From contig NZ_JQMP01000001.1 of NCBI RefSeq assembly GCF_000744775.1, forward strand, positions 186,001 to 250,000: DNA of 64,000 nt, written 5' to 3'. Of the stretch, positions 44,689 through 53,111 are shown piece after piece. The translations under genes were made by a program, and so were the position numbers. Position 1 is the first letter of the stretch; each line of letters starts with the position of its first letter. The DNA is from Thermorudis peleae. GTDB taxonomy: Bacteria > Chloroflexota > Chloroflexia > Thermomicrobiales > Thermomicrobiaceae. The notes beneath the pieces are model-generated. The model did no database searches. It was given only the letters and a program-made list of their open reading frames with translations, and had not been told where the DNA came from.

Positions 44689-44718
44689 AACGTTTGCTCC
44701 TTCCGTGAGGCAGTTATA

Positions 44719-45699
44719 ATGCCGAGTGAAACGTCGGGAAGCATTACATTCAATGGCCAGCGTACCATACCTATCTTCCGTGATCCAAAGGAGCGGCAAC
44801 GGCAGGTGCGCCGGACGCTCATTCTCGTGCTGGCCTGCAACCTTTTGGTCGCCCTCGCGAAGCTTAGCTATGGATTGCTCACCCAGAGTCTCAGCATGAC
44901 CGCCGATGGGCTCAACTCGTTGATGGATGCTGCAGCGAATATTGTGGGCTTAGTCGGCGTGGAAGTGGCTGCGCGTCCTCCAGACAGTAGCCACCCGTAT
45001 GGCCACCGACGGTTTGAAACCCTTGCGTCATTGCTCATCGCTGCCACCATGGTGCTCGCGGTGACACAAATTCTTGAATCAGCGTGGCATCGCATTCAGT
45101 CCGGTGAGCGCCCGGATGTTACCCCGCTGAGCTTCGTCGTGATGGTTATAACCTTGGTGATCAACCTCGGCGTGTCTTTCCTCGAGCGGCGGCGTGCAGT
45201 AGCATTGCATAGCTCGATCCTCAGTGCTGATGCGAAACATACTGCTGCCGATGCGCTCGTCTCAACTGGCGTTATCGTTGGCCTTGTTGGTGTCCGGCTT
45301 GGGTATCCATGGGCAGACCTGGTCGTCAGCATTGGTGTCGCAGGCGTCATTGCGTGGGGTGCATGGACGGCGTTGCGCGATGCAGCGCAGGTCTTAGCCG
45401 ATCGTGCCGTAGTTTCCGCCGAAACGGTTGAACAAGCAGCCCGGGCCGTTCCCGGTGTTGTTGGGGTTCATGGCGTACGAACACGAGGCGGCGAAGGCAT
45501 GATTTGGGTCGATCTGCATATCCAGGTTGCGCCCCAGCTGCGGGTCGATGAAGCCCATGAGATTGCGAGCCAAGTTGCCCAACAGGTGGAAGCAGCCCTT
45601 GGCCTTCCCGCTGATGTTGTTGTCCACGTCGAGCCAGCGACCGCAGAACACTTACAGCCACAGCGCGGCTACGAACCATGGCGCGGTCGCTCAACCTGA
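44719..45699 (+). CDS. Cation diffusion facilitator (CDF) metal transporter
   Basis: 326 residues from the ATG at 44719 (GAGG eight bases upstream). Six helices and a C-terminal cytoplasmic metal-binding domain. Transport-site residues: SMTADGLNSLMDAAAN in helix 2 (Asp x3-Asn-x3-Asp, Asp replaced by Asn at one place) and HTAADALVSTGVIVG in helix 5 (His-x3-Asp). HPYGHRRFETLASLL is the family loop. It exports divalent metal, Zn, Fe or Mn; the helix 2 NxxxD form is seen in Mn or Fe transporting groups but I would not decide. Confidence 0.9.
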   Translation: MPSETSGSITFNGQRTIPIFRDPKERQRQVRRTLILVLACNLLVALAKLSYGLLTQSLSMTADGLNSLMDAAANIVGLVGVEVAARPPDSSHPYGHRRFETLASLLIAATMVLAVTQILESAWHRIQSGERPDVTPLSFVVMVITLVINLGVSFLERRRAVALHSSILSADAKHTAADALVSTGVIVGLVGVRLGYPWADLVVSIGVAGVIAWGAWTALRDAAQVLADRAVVSAETVEQAARAVPGVVGVHGVRTRGGEGMIWVDLHIQVAPQLRVDEAHEIASQVAQQVEAALGLPADVVVHVEPATAEHLQPQRGYEPWRGRST

Positions 45700-45778
45700 A
45701 TCCTGTGCCTGTGCTATCCTTATCCTAGCTTCCAGCTTCTGAGAAGAGCAGGCGGTACCTCGCCTGGAGGAGCGTACC

Positions 45779-45964
45779 ATGTCATCGCGGTTGCAAGTTG
45801 TCCTCTGGTTTGTGCTCCCGATTTTCGCGCTCTTGGGCCTGCTCACGTTTGCTGGATGGGTGAGTGGCGCACTTGCTGGCATCTTGCTCATCGTGCTAAC
45901 CGGATTCATCTTTCTTGCGCTGCTGCTCACCCGGCAGAGCGATGAGCGGCGCCCGTCACCATAG
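45779..45964 (+). CDS. Small two-helix membrane protein
   Basis: 61 residues, GGAGGAG before the ATG. Two hydrophobic helices (LWFVLPIFALLGLLTFAGW and LAGILLIVLTGFIFLALLL) with a charged tail. No family known to me. It follows the CDF gene by 79 bases. Confidence 0.65.
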   Translation: MSSRLQVVLWFVLPIFALLGLLTFAGWVSGALAGILLIVLTGFIFLALLLTRQSDERRPSP

Positions 45965-46054
45965 ACAATGGCGTCAGGTAAGGCACACGAGTGTTGACCG
46001 CATCGCTGCTTGCTTTTGGTAGGGAACAGGAGCCGCACTGTCAGCCAACGTATT

Positions 46055-46109
46055 GCCACTTGAGGGGATACGGTGGCTGTACATGCTGGCCTCCGACCCC
46101 TCAAGTGGC
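46055..46109. repeat. 13-bp perfect inverted repeat with 29-base loop between convergent genes
   Basis: GCCACTTGAGGGG (46055-46067) and its exact complement (46097-46109). It lies between the small membrane gene and the NCS2 gene, tail to tail, in 184 bases that hold nothing else. A bidirectional terminator or small-RNA hairpin are both possible. Confidence 0.45.
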
Positions 46110-46148
46110 GCTGTGCCCGTTGCGTGTCACGCTCGACGTCGTGCCTGG

Positions 46149-47612
46149 CTAGAGTGCGATGCCAAAGTGATGGCGGAGGAAGTAGATCAGGAATGCCAGG
46201 CTAACAATATAGAGTGCTGGATGAACCTGCCGCGCCTTTCCACGGAAGATCTTAAGCAAGGTCCATAGAACGAAGCCTGCGCCAATTCCGTTGGTAATGT
46301 TGTATGTCAGCGGCATCAGGAGCATCGTTGCGGCGACTGGCAAACCGATTTCAAGGTTTGTGAAATCGATGCCACCAAGACGGATTTGGCGACCGTCTTC
46401 AGCCTCAGCTTCAGCTTCGCTCAGTACACCCATCATCATCCAGCCAACAATGATCAGTGCGGGTGCTGTTGCTTGTTGGGGCACAACACCAACAATTGGC
46501 CAAAATGGCATGGCGAGCAGGAAGAGCAATCCCGTTACGACTGAGACAAGGCCACTCCGTCCACCGACTCCAATGCCAGCGGCTGATTCGATGTACGTCG
46601 TCGCCGACGAGCAGCTCGCCAAGCCACCTGCTATGGCAGCGAGTGAGTCGACGAGCAGCGCGCGCTGTGCCTGTGGAAACTCGCCTTTTTCATTCAGGTA
46701 GCCAGCCTGACGACCGACACCAATGAGGGTGCCCATGGTGTCGAAAAAGTCGGCCATCATGATCGACAGCACAATCAGAAGTGCTGTGATGACGCCGAGC
46801 TTAGTGAAGAAACTGAAACTAACATCGCCAATGCGACTAAAATCCGGTGCTGCAAACCAACGGGAGGGCAATTGGGCGACGCCGGGCGGAAACGCGTTGG
46901 TTCCGGTCACGGCACGAATAATGATGGCGATAATGGTTGTGCCGAGAATCCCCCAGAGCAGTGCGCCCCGAACGTTTCGTGCCAGAAGGAAAAGCGTCAA
47001 CGCGAGGCCGATGAAGGTAATGAGGACGGGAATTCCCTTGAGATCACCCATCCGAACGAGCGTCGCTGGATCAGCCTGAACAATGCCGCCATCAACTAAC
47101 CCGATGAAGAAGATGAAGAGACCAATTCCGACAGAAATGCCTTGCTTGAGCTCGAGTGGCACAACCTCCATCACATAGCGGCGGATGCCGAGGACGACGA
47201 GCAGGGTAATGACGATGCCTTCAGCAACAATCACACCCATTGCCTGGTGTGCCGTGAGTCCCATTGCCCCCATGAGCTGATAGGTCACCACTGCGTTTAA
47301 TCCCATGCCAGGAGCCAGAGCATAGGCGCGGTTCGTTGCCAAGCCCATGGCAATGGTCATAATCCCGGCAACGAGTGCCGTTGAGGTAGTAACCGCCGAG
47401 ACGGTCAGCTGATCGGGAACCTTCGCTGAGGTAAGGATTGCTGGATTGACGAAGATAATATAGGCCATGACCATAAAGGTCGTGAGACCGGCCATGATCT
47501 CGGTACGAAGGTCTGTGCCGAGTTCACTGAGATGGAAGATTCGATCGAAGAAGCCCTGTTCCTGCGCCTTGGGGACAGCACTCCGCATGGGGCGGCTTGC
47601 CTGGCTGCTCAT
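46149..47612 (-). CDS. NCS2-family purine permease (AzgA-like)
   Basis: 487 residues from the ATG at 47612 with GGAGAGGAGG upstream. About twelve helices. AzgA-group blocks: RTEIMAGLTTFMVMAYIIFVNPAIL at the start, MGLATNRAYALAPGMGLNAVVTYQL, DFFDTMGTLIGVGRQAGYL, and SSATTYIESAAGIGVGGRSGLVSVVTGLLFL. Takes up adenine, guanine or hypoxanthine by proton symport in characterised relatives. A dyad overlaps its promoter. Confidence 0.9.
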   Translation of the reverse strand: MSSQASRPMRSAVPKAQEQGFFDRIFHLSELGTDLRTEIMAGLTTFMVMAYIIFVNPAILTSAKVPDQLTVSAVTTSTALVAGIMTIAMGLATNRAYALAPGMGLNAVVTYQLMGAMGLTAHQAMGVIVAEGIVITLLVVLGIRRYVMEVVPLELKQGISVGIGLFIFFIGLVDGGIVQADPATLVRMGDLKGIPVLITFIGLALTLFLLARNVRGALLWGILGTTIIAIIIRAVTGTNAFPPGVAQLPSRWFAAPDFSRIGDVSFSFFTKLGVITALLIVLSIMMADFFDTMGTLIGVGRQAGYLNEKGEFPQAQRALLVDSLAAIAGGLASCSSATTYIESAAGIGVGGRSGLVSVVTGLLFLLAMPFWPIVGVVPQQATAPALIIVGWMMMGVLSEAEAEAEDGRQIRLGGIDFTNLEIGLPVAATMLLMPLTYNITNGIGAGFVLWTLLKIFRGKARQVHPALYIVSLAFLIYFLRHHFGIAL

Positions 47613-47624
47613 GCAACCTCCTCT

Positions 47625-47677
47625 CCACGCCGCGACCAACGGCAGTGTAGTGTACGGTCGCGGCGTGGAGAACGCAA
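47625..47677 (-). promoter_or_regulatory. NCS2 permease promoter overlapped by a 13-bp dyad
   Basis: Minus strand: TTGCGT (47672-47677), 17-base spacer, TACACT (47649-47654; a second TACACT overlaps at 47644-47649). The dyad has arms at 47625-47637 and 47656-47668 (CCACGCCGCGACC and complement), spanning the spacer and the start region. It could be an operator for the permease, or the terminator of the upstream prpC gene. Confidence 0.5.
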
Positions 47678-47685
47678 TAGGTTTG

Positions 47686-48834
47686 TTAGTGCACAGTAAC
47701 TTGGGTCGGATGCAGGTCGCGTGGCCCTTCGTAGCGTACTCGCGGCCGGAAGAGCCGATTATGGGCATGTTGCTCGGCAACGTGGGCGACCAGGCCAGCA
47801 GTACGGGCTACCAGGAAAATCGGCGTATCAAGATCAATCGGGATGCCGAGCAAGTAGTAAATGAGGCCAACTGGGTAGTCCGCGTTCGGGAAGAGTCCCT
47901 TCTCGCGATGCATTGTTTCTTCAACGATCTGGTAGATGCGATAGAGTTCCTCGCCCTGGGGATGGCGTTTGGCGAGTTCGGGAATGAAGTCCTTCATCAA
48001 GGCAGCGCGTGGGTCATACTTCTTCATGTAAACCCGGTGGCCAAAGCCCATGATGCGCTCTTTGCGCGCGAGCCGGTCAAGGATATAGCGCTCGGCCACG
48101 TCGGCCCCGCCTTGCTCCAGAATGTCCAGCAACATGTGCGCGACCGCTTCGTTGGCGCCGCCGTGGAGTGGCCCCTTCAGCGAGGCGGTTGCGCCAGTGA
48201 CTGCACCATAGAGATCAGATAACGTGGAGGCAATGACACGGGCGGCGAAGGTTGAATTCGGCATCTCATGCTCAATGTAGCATGTGAGTGTCAGGTCGAA
48301 GATGCGACGGGCAGTCTCATCTGGCTTCTGTCCGGTAATCATGTAGAGAAAGTTCTCGCTAAAGCCGAGAGATGGATCGGGCTCAACAACTGGTTGATCA
48401 TGGAGCACACGGTAAGCATTTGCCGTAATGACTGGCATACGAGCGAGGAGTCGTGTCCCCATCGCGATGTCATTCTCGGGTGTTGGTGTGCGGAGCATCG
48501 CGGGGTCTTCGTAACTTGCAAGGAAGGAGATTGCTGTTCGCTGGGCGTCCATGACAGCCGTTGTCTTCGGCATCAACTGGAAGAGCTGATAGACCTCTTG
48601 GGGGACAACGGCATCCTCACGCAACCGTTGGTCGAACGCGGCAAGTTCCTCGTCATTGGGGAGATGGCCGTGGATGACGAGATAGGCGACCGGGACATAC
48701 GACAGGTGACGGGCCAATTCAATTAAGTCGTACCCCCGCACCAGAATCTGGCCGTGGTCGACATCAAGGTATGAGATCTCGGTGATCGTCGCGATCACCC
48801 CTTCAAGTCCGGGACTATACGTTTCTTGCGCCAT
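47686..48834 (-). CDS. prpC: 2-Methylcitrate synthase / citrate synthase
   Basis: 382 residues, the short type II-like citrate synthase. Catalytic histidines in GPLHGGANEAV and MGFGHRVY, aspartate in the C-terminal region near NADYPVGLIYYLLGIP, and CYIEHEMPNSTFAARV is conserved. GGAGG precedes the ATG at 48834. It overlaps prpB by 20 bases and ends the prpD-prpB-prpC operon, which makes condensation of propionyl-CoA with oxaloacetate the best call. As seen alone, citrate synthase would be equally good. Confidence 0.9.
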   Translation of the reverse strand: MAQETYSPGLEGVIATITEISYLDVDHGQILVRGYDLIELARHLSYVPVAYLVIHGHLPNDEELAAFDQRLREDAVVPQEVYQLFQLMPKTTAVMDAQRTAISFLASYEDPAMLRTPTPENDIAMGTRLLARMPVITANAYRVLHDQPVVEPDPSLGFSENFLYMITGQKPDETARRIFDLTLTCYIEHEMPNSTFAARVIASTLSDLYGAVTGATASLKGPLHGGANEAVAHMLLDILEQGGADVAERYILDRLARKERIMGFGHRVYMKKYDPRAALMKDFIPELAKRHPQGEELYRIYQIVEETMHREKGLFPNADYPVGLIYYLLGIPIDLDTPIFLVARTAGLVAHVAEQHAHNRLFRPRVRYEGPRDLHPTQVTVH

Positions 48835-49753
48835 GGTGCGCCTCCTCCGCTAACTGACGGTCAAACCGCTCATACGCATCATACGCAATAAGCTGGTACA
48901 GCTCGCTTCGCGTGAACATGTGTGTGATCCACGCCTGCTGGTCTCCCTGCTGCGCAAGTGCGGTGAAGAAGCGGTGGACTGCCTGCAACGCGACACGGAG
49001 CGCTGAAACTGGATAGATCACAATTTGGTAGCCCAATGCCGCAAGTTCGTCGGCAGGAATGAGTGGGCTCTTGCCAAATTCGGTCATGTTGGCCAAGAGC
49101 GGCCCACCGACAGCTTGGGCAAAGGTTGCGAATTCGTCACGTGACAGCAGGGCTTCGGGGAAGATAATATCGGCACCAGCAGCACGATAGAGCCGAGCCC
49201 GCTCGATGGCACCGTCCAATCCCTCGATGGCGCGTGCATCGGTCCGTGCAACGATGAGGAGACTGTGTCGTGCACGGCGCGCGGCGTGAATCTTCTCGAC
49301 CATTGCGTCAGGTGGGATGAGTCGCTTGCCCTCGAGGTGCCCACAGCGTTTGGGATTTTCCTGGTCTTCAATCTGTATTGCGGCTGCGCCTGCTTCTTCC
49401 AGCTCGCGCACGGTTCGTGCGACGTTGAGGGCTCCTCCGAAGCCGGTGTCGGCATCGACAATGAGCGGAAGTCGCGATGCGGCAACGATCTGTCGTACTG
49501 CTGTCACGAGTTCGGAGAGCGTAAAGAGCCCAAGGTCAGGAAGGCCAAGAAGGGCGGAGAAGGCTGCGCCGGAGAAATAGAGGCAGCGAAAACCGGCTTC
49601 TCGGGCGAGCAGAGCGATGACTGGGGCGAAGACGCCAGGGGTAATCAGCAGTCGCTCGTCACGGAGCAGCTGCGCGAGTTCGCGAGCGAGTGCTCCAGCT
49701 GGCGGAAGTGGCTGGAAGGCCGGCGGAAGCGTTGTGGTATTGTCCTCGTCCAT
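48815..49753 (-). CDS. prpB: 2-Methylisocitrate lyase
   Basis: 312 residues from the ATG at 49753, whose first base is the last of the prpD stop (TGATG). PEP-mutase/isocitrate lyase superfamily barrel: FSGAAFSALLGLPDLGLFTLSE, VDADTGFGGALNVARTV with the metal aspartates, AAIQIEDQENPKRCGHLEGK with the catalytic cysteine in KRCGH, and IVARTDARAIEGLDGAIERARLYRAAGADIIFPEAL. It splits 2-methylisocitrate to pyruvate and succinate. Confidence 0.93.
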   Translation of the reverse strand: MDEDNTTTLPPAFQPLPPAGALARELAQLLRDERLLITPGVFAPVIALLAREAGFRCLYFSGAAFSALLGLPDLGLFTLSELVTAVRQIVAASRLPLIVDADTGFGGALNVARTVRELEEAGAAAIQIEDQENPKRCGHLEGKRLIPPDAMVEKIHAARRARHSLLIVARTDARAIEGLDGAIERARLYRAAGADIIFPEALLSRDEFATFAQAVGGPLLANMTEFGKSPLIPADELAALGYQIVIYPVSALRVALQAVHRFFTALAQQGDQQAWITHMFTRSELYQLIAYDAYERFDRQLAEEAHHGARNV

Positions 49754-51129
49754 CACAACACCAGGCTTTCTGTCAATGTCCGGACTGAATGGTTCTCCAG
49801 TTGCCAAATGATGTCGTGTACCCGGGTGCATCCATCTTCGCCGAGCAGTGGTGTTGCCATGTGGCGGAATTTCTGCTCGACTTGCTGATCGGTCATCGGA
49901 TTCTTCGCGTGACCAAGGGGATACCGCACTTCGCGTGAGAACCGCCGTCCATCCTGTGTTGTGACGGTGATTCGGTTGGGAATGCCCTCGGGATAGCCCG
50001 CCGTCAGCTCAGGATCTTCGCGGAGCTGGACATGGTTCGCAAGGAAATCGAGGATCGCTGGATCTTGGAATCGTTCAGGCCGGAAGCTTTCGGCATCAAT
50101 CTTCCCATCGAAGAGTGCAACGACAGTAATGTAGGGCAGTGAATGGTCCGCTGTCTCACGGGTCTTCGGCCGCCACTTTTCTGGATCCTTGGCAATGATC
50201 TCGTAGCCTGCCCGGAATGTCTCGATTTCAACGTGGGCGATCTGTTTGGGATCACCGATCTCAGCACGCAATGCCAGCGCAGCATCGACCGCACTCTGTG
50301 CGTGATATTCAACTGGCCAGGCCTTGATGTACGTGTCACAGATGCGCCGTGGTGCAGGAAACTGCGCAAGGCGGTCAATGGCGGCAGGGTTCGGGATCTC
50401 GCCGCCGAGGAGCTGGCGGACGAAGCCCATTTCACCGAGGAATGGAGCGAAGGGGCCGGAGACACCGTGTGCAGCAAGCAACGTGCTATAGACGGCGTGA
50501 CGCACAGCATCGGCGGCTGCAAAGCCTTTCCACATGGATAGCTCGCCAGCCCGCGTCTGTCGCATCGCAGCGTGTGGGACAACGGTGATGGCTAGCGCGT
50601 GTTCGGCCTGTTCTGTCGTGAGCCCAAGCAGTCTCGCTGCGCCGCAGGCCGTGCCAATCGCTGTGACGCTCACGTGGTCCCAGCCATGGGCGCGCAGCGA
50701 GAAGGCGTCACACAGCGAAACCCCAACTTCGTAAGCAATAACAATGGCCTCGAGCAGCCGTTGGCCGTCGAGACCAGCCCATTCAGCCAGAGCCACGAGC
50801 CCAGGAATCATGTCGCTCGGGTGGAGTGGCTCCAGGCTTAAGTAGGTATCGTTGAAGTCGAGGTAACGAACAGCAACGCCATTTGCCAGTGTCGCTGCCT
50901 CTGGATGCACACGCCGTGTCGTGCCCCAGATGGCGCTGCCGTGGTCATCAGTGGGCAGCGTGTAGGCATAGCGGCGTGCGGCGCGTGGCGCGGCAGCACC
51001 GAACGCACCAAACGCCACGCCAATCGCATCAAGGATGCGTCGTTTCGCTTCGTGGAGTGCTTCCGGCGGAAATGCCAGCTGAGGTGCGACGCTATACTCC
51101 GCAAGCGTGCGGGAAATCCGGTCGCTCAT
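49753..51129 (-). CDS. prpD: MmgE/PrpD-family 2-methylcitrate dehydratase
   Basis: 458 residues from the ATG at 51129 (GAAGGA eight bases upstream). MmgE/PrpD fold; recognisable stretches are AKRRILDAIGVAFGAFGA, NGVAVRYLDFNDTYLSLEPLHPSDMIP, RAHGWDHVSVTAIGTACGAARLLGLTTEQ, and AGELSMWKGFAAADAVRHAVYSTLLAAHG. First gene of the methylcitrate operon, coupled to prpB. The family includes cis-aconitate decarboxylase relatives, but the operon favours 2-methylcitrate dehydratase. Confidence 0.92.
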   Translation of the reverse strand: MSDRISRTLAEYSVAPQLAFPPEALHEAKRRILDAIGVAFGAFGAAAPRAARRYAYTLPTDDHGSAIWGTTRRVHPEAATLANGVAVRYLDFNDTYLSLEPLHPSDMIPGLVALAEWAGLDGQRLLEAIVIAYEVGVSLCDAFSLRAHGWDHVSVTAIGTACGAARLLGLTTEQAEHALAITVVPHAAMRQTRAGELSMWKGFAAADAVRHAVYSTLLAAHGVSGPFAPFLGEMGFVRQLLGGEIPNPAAIDRLAQFPAPRRICDTYIKAWPVEYHAQSAVDAALALRAEIGDPKQIAHVEIETFRAGYEIIAKDPEKWRPKTRETADHSLPYITVVALFDGKIDAESFRPERFQDPAILDFLANHVQLREDPELTAGYPEGIPNRITVTTQDGRRFSREVRYPLGHAKNPMTDQQVEQKFRHMATPLLGEDGCTRVHDIIWQLENHSVRTLTESLVL

Positions 51130-51188
51130 TGCTGGTGTCCTTCCCCCTCCGGCTCGGCCAGCGCGGGCCAAGCCCCCTGTCTGCCTTT

Positions 51189-51229
51189 ATTATCGCGCAG
51201 TTGATCCGTAATGGACAGGCCAGCTGTCC
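51189..51229 (-). promoter_or_regulatory. Weak promoter and dyad upstream of prpD
   Basis: Minus strand: CTGTCC (51213-51218), 18-base spacer, GATAAT (51189-51194). A dyad GGACAG-gccag-CTGTCC covers 51213-51229, over the -35 region. The elements are not strong individually. Confidence 0.35.
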
Positions 51230-51244
51230 TGGTCGATGGTAAGG

Positions 51245-51278
51245 AGTTCCCACGCGAGCGTCAGTGCGCGTGGGAACT
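51245..51278. terminator. 12-bp hairpin at the end of the alpha/beta hydrolase gene
   Basis: AGTTCCCACGCG (51245-51256) and its exact complement (51267-51278), loop of 10 bases containing the hydrolase stop codon at 51261. No T tract. A probable terminator separating the hydrolase from the prp operon. Confidence 0.5.
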
Positions 51279-52067
51279 TTCGGTAAGGAACGGTACGACA
51301 GCGGACAGAAAGGCCACTGGCGCTTCGGTGTGAATGCTATGACCATGCCCTGGGAACTCGACGACGGCAAGATGCGCGGCAGCCTCACGGATTGCGTACA
51401 GAGTCTCATCGTCAATGACGCCACCAACCTGTGGGTCGCCACGGAGCAGGAGAGTTGGCTGGTGGAGTTGATGGAGAAGGGCCAGTGGCTCGCGGTCTTC
51501 CGGCACAGGATCAAGCAAGGCAAGGAAAGGTCCGTCAGCAGTCTCGACAAGCCACTGTGCCGCCCGTTGCCGGTCAGCAGGGTCACGCTCAGGCTCGAGC
51601 TCAGCGAACAGTGCTTCAGCACGAGCCAGCCCACCATGCTTTGCTTCGAGAAGTGCTTCAAGCCAGAGGCGTGTGCTCGGCGTGATACCGGCAAGCGGTG
51701 GATCTTCGAGAACGATGCGGGTAACCTGTGTTGGATAGGCAACAGCAAGTTTGAGTGCGATGAGGCCGCCTAACGAATGGCCGATGACCATTGCGGGCTG
51801 GCTACTCGTGTTCGCGATGAGTGCTGCGATGTCAGCAGCATAGTCGGCAAGCGTGTAGCCACTGGCAGGTTTGGCGCTCCGTGCATGACCGCGCAAGTCG
51901 GGAGCGAGCACCTGGAAGTGGGTTGCCAGCGTTGGCAATACTGGTTCCCAACTCTCCCAGCGGTCAAACAGGCCGTGAAGTAAGACGAGGAGTGGAGCGG
52001 TTGCATCGCCAGCACGGTGCACCCACAGCCTCATGCCATGCTGGATCGGAACGCTTGCTTCTGTCAT
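51261..52067 (-). CDS. Alpha/beta hydrolase
   Basis: 268 residues from an ATG at 52067 close behind GGAGG; the exact start among three in-frame ATGs is uncertain. Oxyanion strand LVLLHGLFDRWESWEPVLP, nucleophile elbow GHSLGGLIALKLA, histidine in FPGHGHSIHTEAP. Resembles proline iminopeptidase, esterase and dienelactone-type hydrolases; substrate unknown. Encoded upstream of the prp operon on the same strand, but a hairpin lies between. Confidence 0.88.
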   Translation of the reverse strand: MTEASVPIQHGMRLWVHRAGDATAPLLVLLHGLFDRWESWEPVLPTLATHFQVLAPDLRGHARSAKPASGYTLADYAADIAALIANTSSQPAMVIGHSLGGLIALKLAVAYPTQVTRIVLEDPPLAGITPSTRLWLEALLEAKHGGLARAEALFAELEPERDPADRQRAAQWLVETADGPFLALLDPVPEDREPLALLHQLHQPTLLLRGDPQVGGVIDDETLYAIREAAAHLAVVEFPGHGHSIHTEAPVAFLSAVVPFLTESSHAH

Positions 52068-52114
52068 CATCCCTCCGTGATTCACATGTTATATTGGCCA
52101 CGCTGCAGCCTGCG

Positions 52115-53032
52115 TTACGGTGCAACTGTTATTGGAATTTCAACGCGATTTGTTGGTGAGCCGTCGCGTGGCGAGAGCTCAAACGCAATGACATTCACCG
52201 GTGTCGGTTTCTGGAGTGGCAGTTGCACCGTTACTTCAAAGGTGCCACGTGTACCACTGCCGGAGGTTGCAGTGACTGGTTGATCGGCCAGAACTGTGCC
52301 ACGCGTGTCAGTGATGGACAGATGGAACGTCGCTTCGAAGACGTTGGCGGTCCCCCAGATTCGCAGGGGCGTTGACACGGTATCGCCCGGCGCTGGCGAC
52401 TCGATGAAGATTGCCGGCAGCAGGTCTTCGAAGACTGCCCGAGTGAATGGTGCGTTGGAAGTCAGACCAGCGGCTTGTGGCTCGATCGGTACGCCGTCGA
52501 CTGTAATGAGCACACTCCGAACCGTTGGAAACTGTGTGAGCGTAAAGACGACTTCCGCAACCCGTTGTTTGAGAAGGCTTGCTGTTGCCTCGCTTGTGAA
52601 GGAGCTTGAAAGGTCAACAGTTGCTTGGTCGCCGTTGATCGTGAGTTTGTGAAGCTGTGTGCCAGACGGAATTGCACTGCGAAATCCGAGTGACTGTTCG
52701 GCTTGGGTCGGTCCAGCCAAAAGTGCCTGCAGTGCGGTGCTGCCGATTTGGCTTGTGCGCTCAAGATTGCGATGCACAACGCCTAGCTTGCCGTTCCGGA
52801 AGAAGTAGAGGGAGAGTGTGGTCGTTGTCGCTGTGGTTGGGGTTAGCGTAGCGGTTACGGCAGGGGTCGGGGGCGGCGTCGCGGTAGCGTCGGAGGGGGT
52901 TGCGGTCGCTGTGCTTGCTGATGTCGCTGATGGGACGAGCGGTGTCGTTGTCGGCGACGGTACTGCTTGACAAGCAACGATCACGAGCAGGCCAAGCACC
53001 AAAAGGAGGATCAGCTTTGATTGCACACGCAT
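52115..53032 (-). CDS. Lipoprotein with GerMN and Gmad2 domains
   Basis: 305 residues from the ATG at 53032 (AAGGAG upstream). Signal and lipobox: LILLLVLGLLVIVACQ. A Thr/Pro/Ala/Ser-rich linker (about 50 residues) precedes a GerMN domain (LSLYFFRNGKLGVVHR ... ALLAGPTQAEQSLGF ... IPSGTQLHKLTINGDQATVDLSSSF ... VAEVVFTLTQFPTVRSVLITVDGVPI) and an immunoglobulin-like Gmad2 domain (IFIESPAPGDTVSTPLRIWGTANVFEATFHLSI). The GerMN domain is named for spore germination but occurs widely in non-spore-formers as a surface protein; role here unknown. Confidence 0.88.
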   Translation of the reverse strand: MRVQSKLILLLVLGLLVIVACQAVPSPTTTPLVPSATSASTATATPSDATATPPPTPAVTATLTPTTATTTTLSLYFFRNGKLGVVHRNLERTSQIGSTALQALLAGPTQAEQSLGFRSAIPSGTQLHKLTINGDQATVDLSSSFTSEATASLLKQRVAEVVFTLTQFPTVRSVLITVDGVPIEPQAAGLTSNAPFTRAVFEDLLPAIFIESPAPGDTVSTPLRIWGTANVFEATFHLSITDTRGTVLADQPVTATSGSGTRGTFEVTVQLPLQKPTPVNVIAFELSPRDGSPTNRVEIPITVAP

Positions 53033-53111
53033 TCTCACTCCTTCAATCCTCGAGTAGTGGGGAGCAGGCATGGCGGGCGATTTTACGCTTCTAGGGTAAC
53101 ACACTGACTCC

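Noticed and set aside
47686-48834. Housekeeping citrate synthase
   Set aside because: The sequence alone permits it, but overlap with prpB and prpD in one operon makes 2-methylcitrate synthase the better reading.
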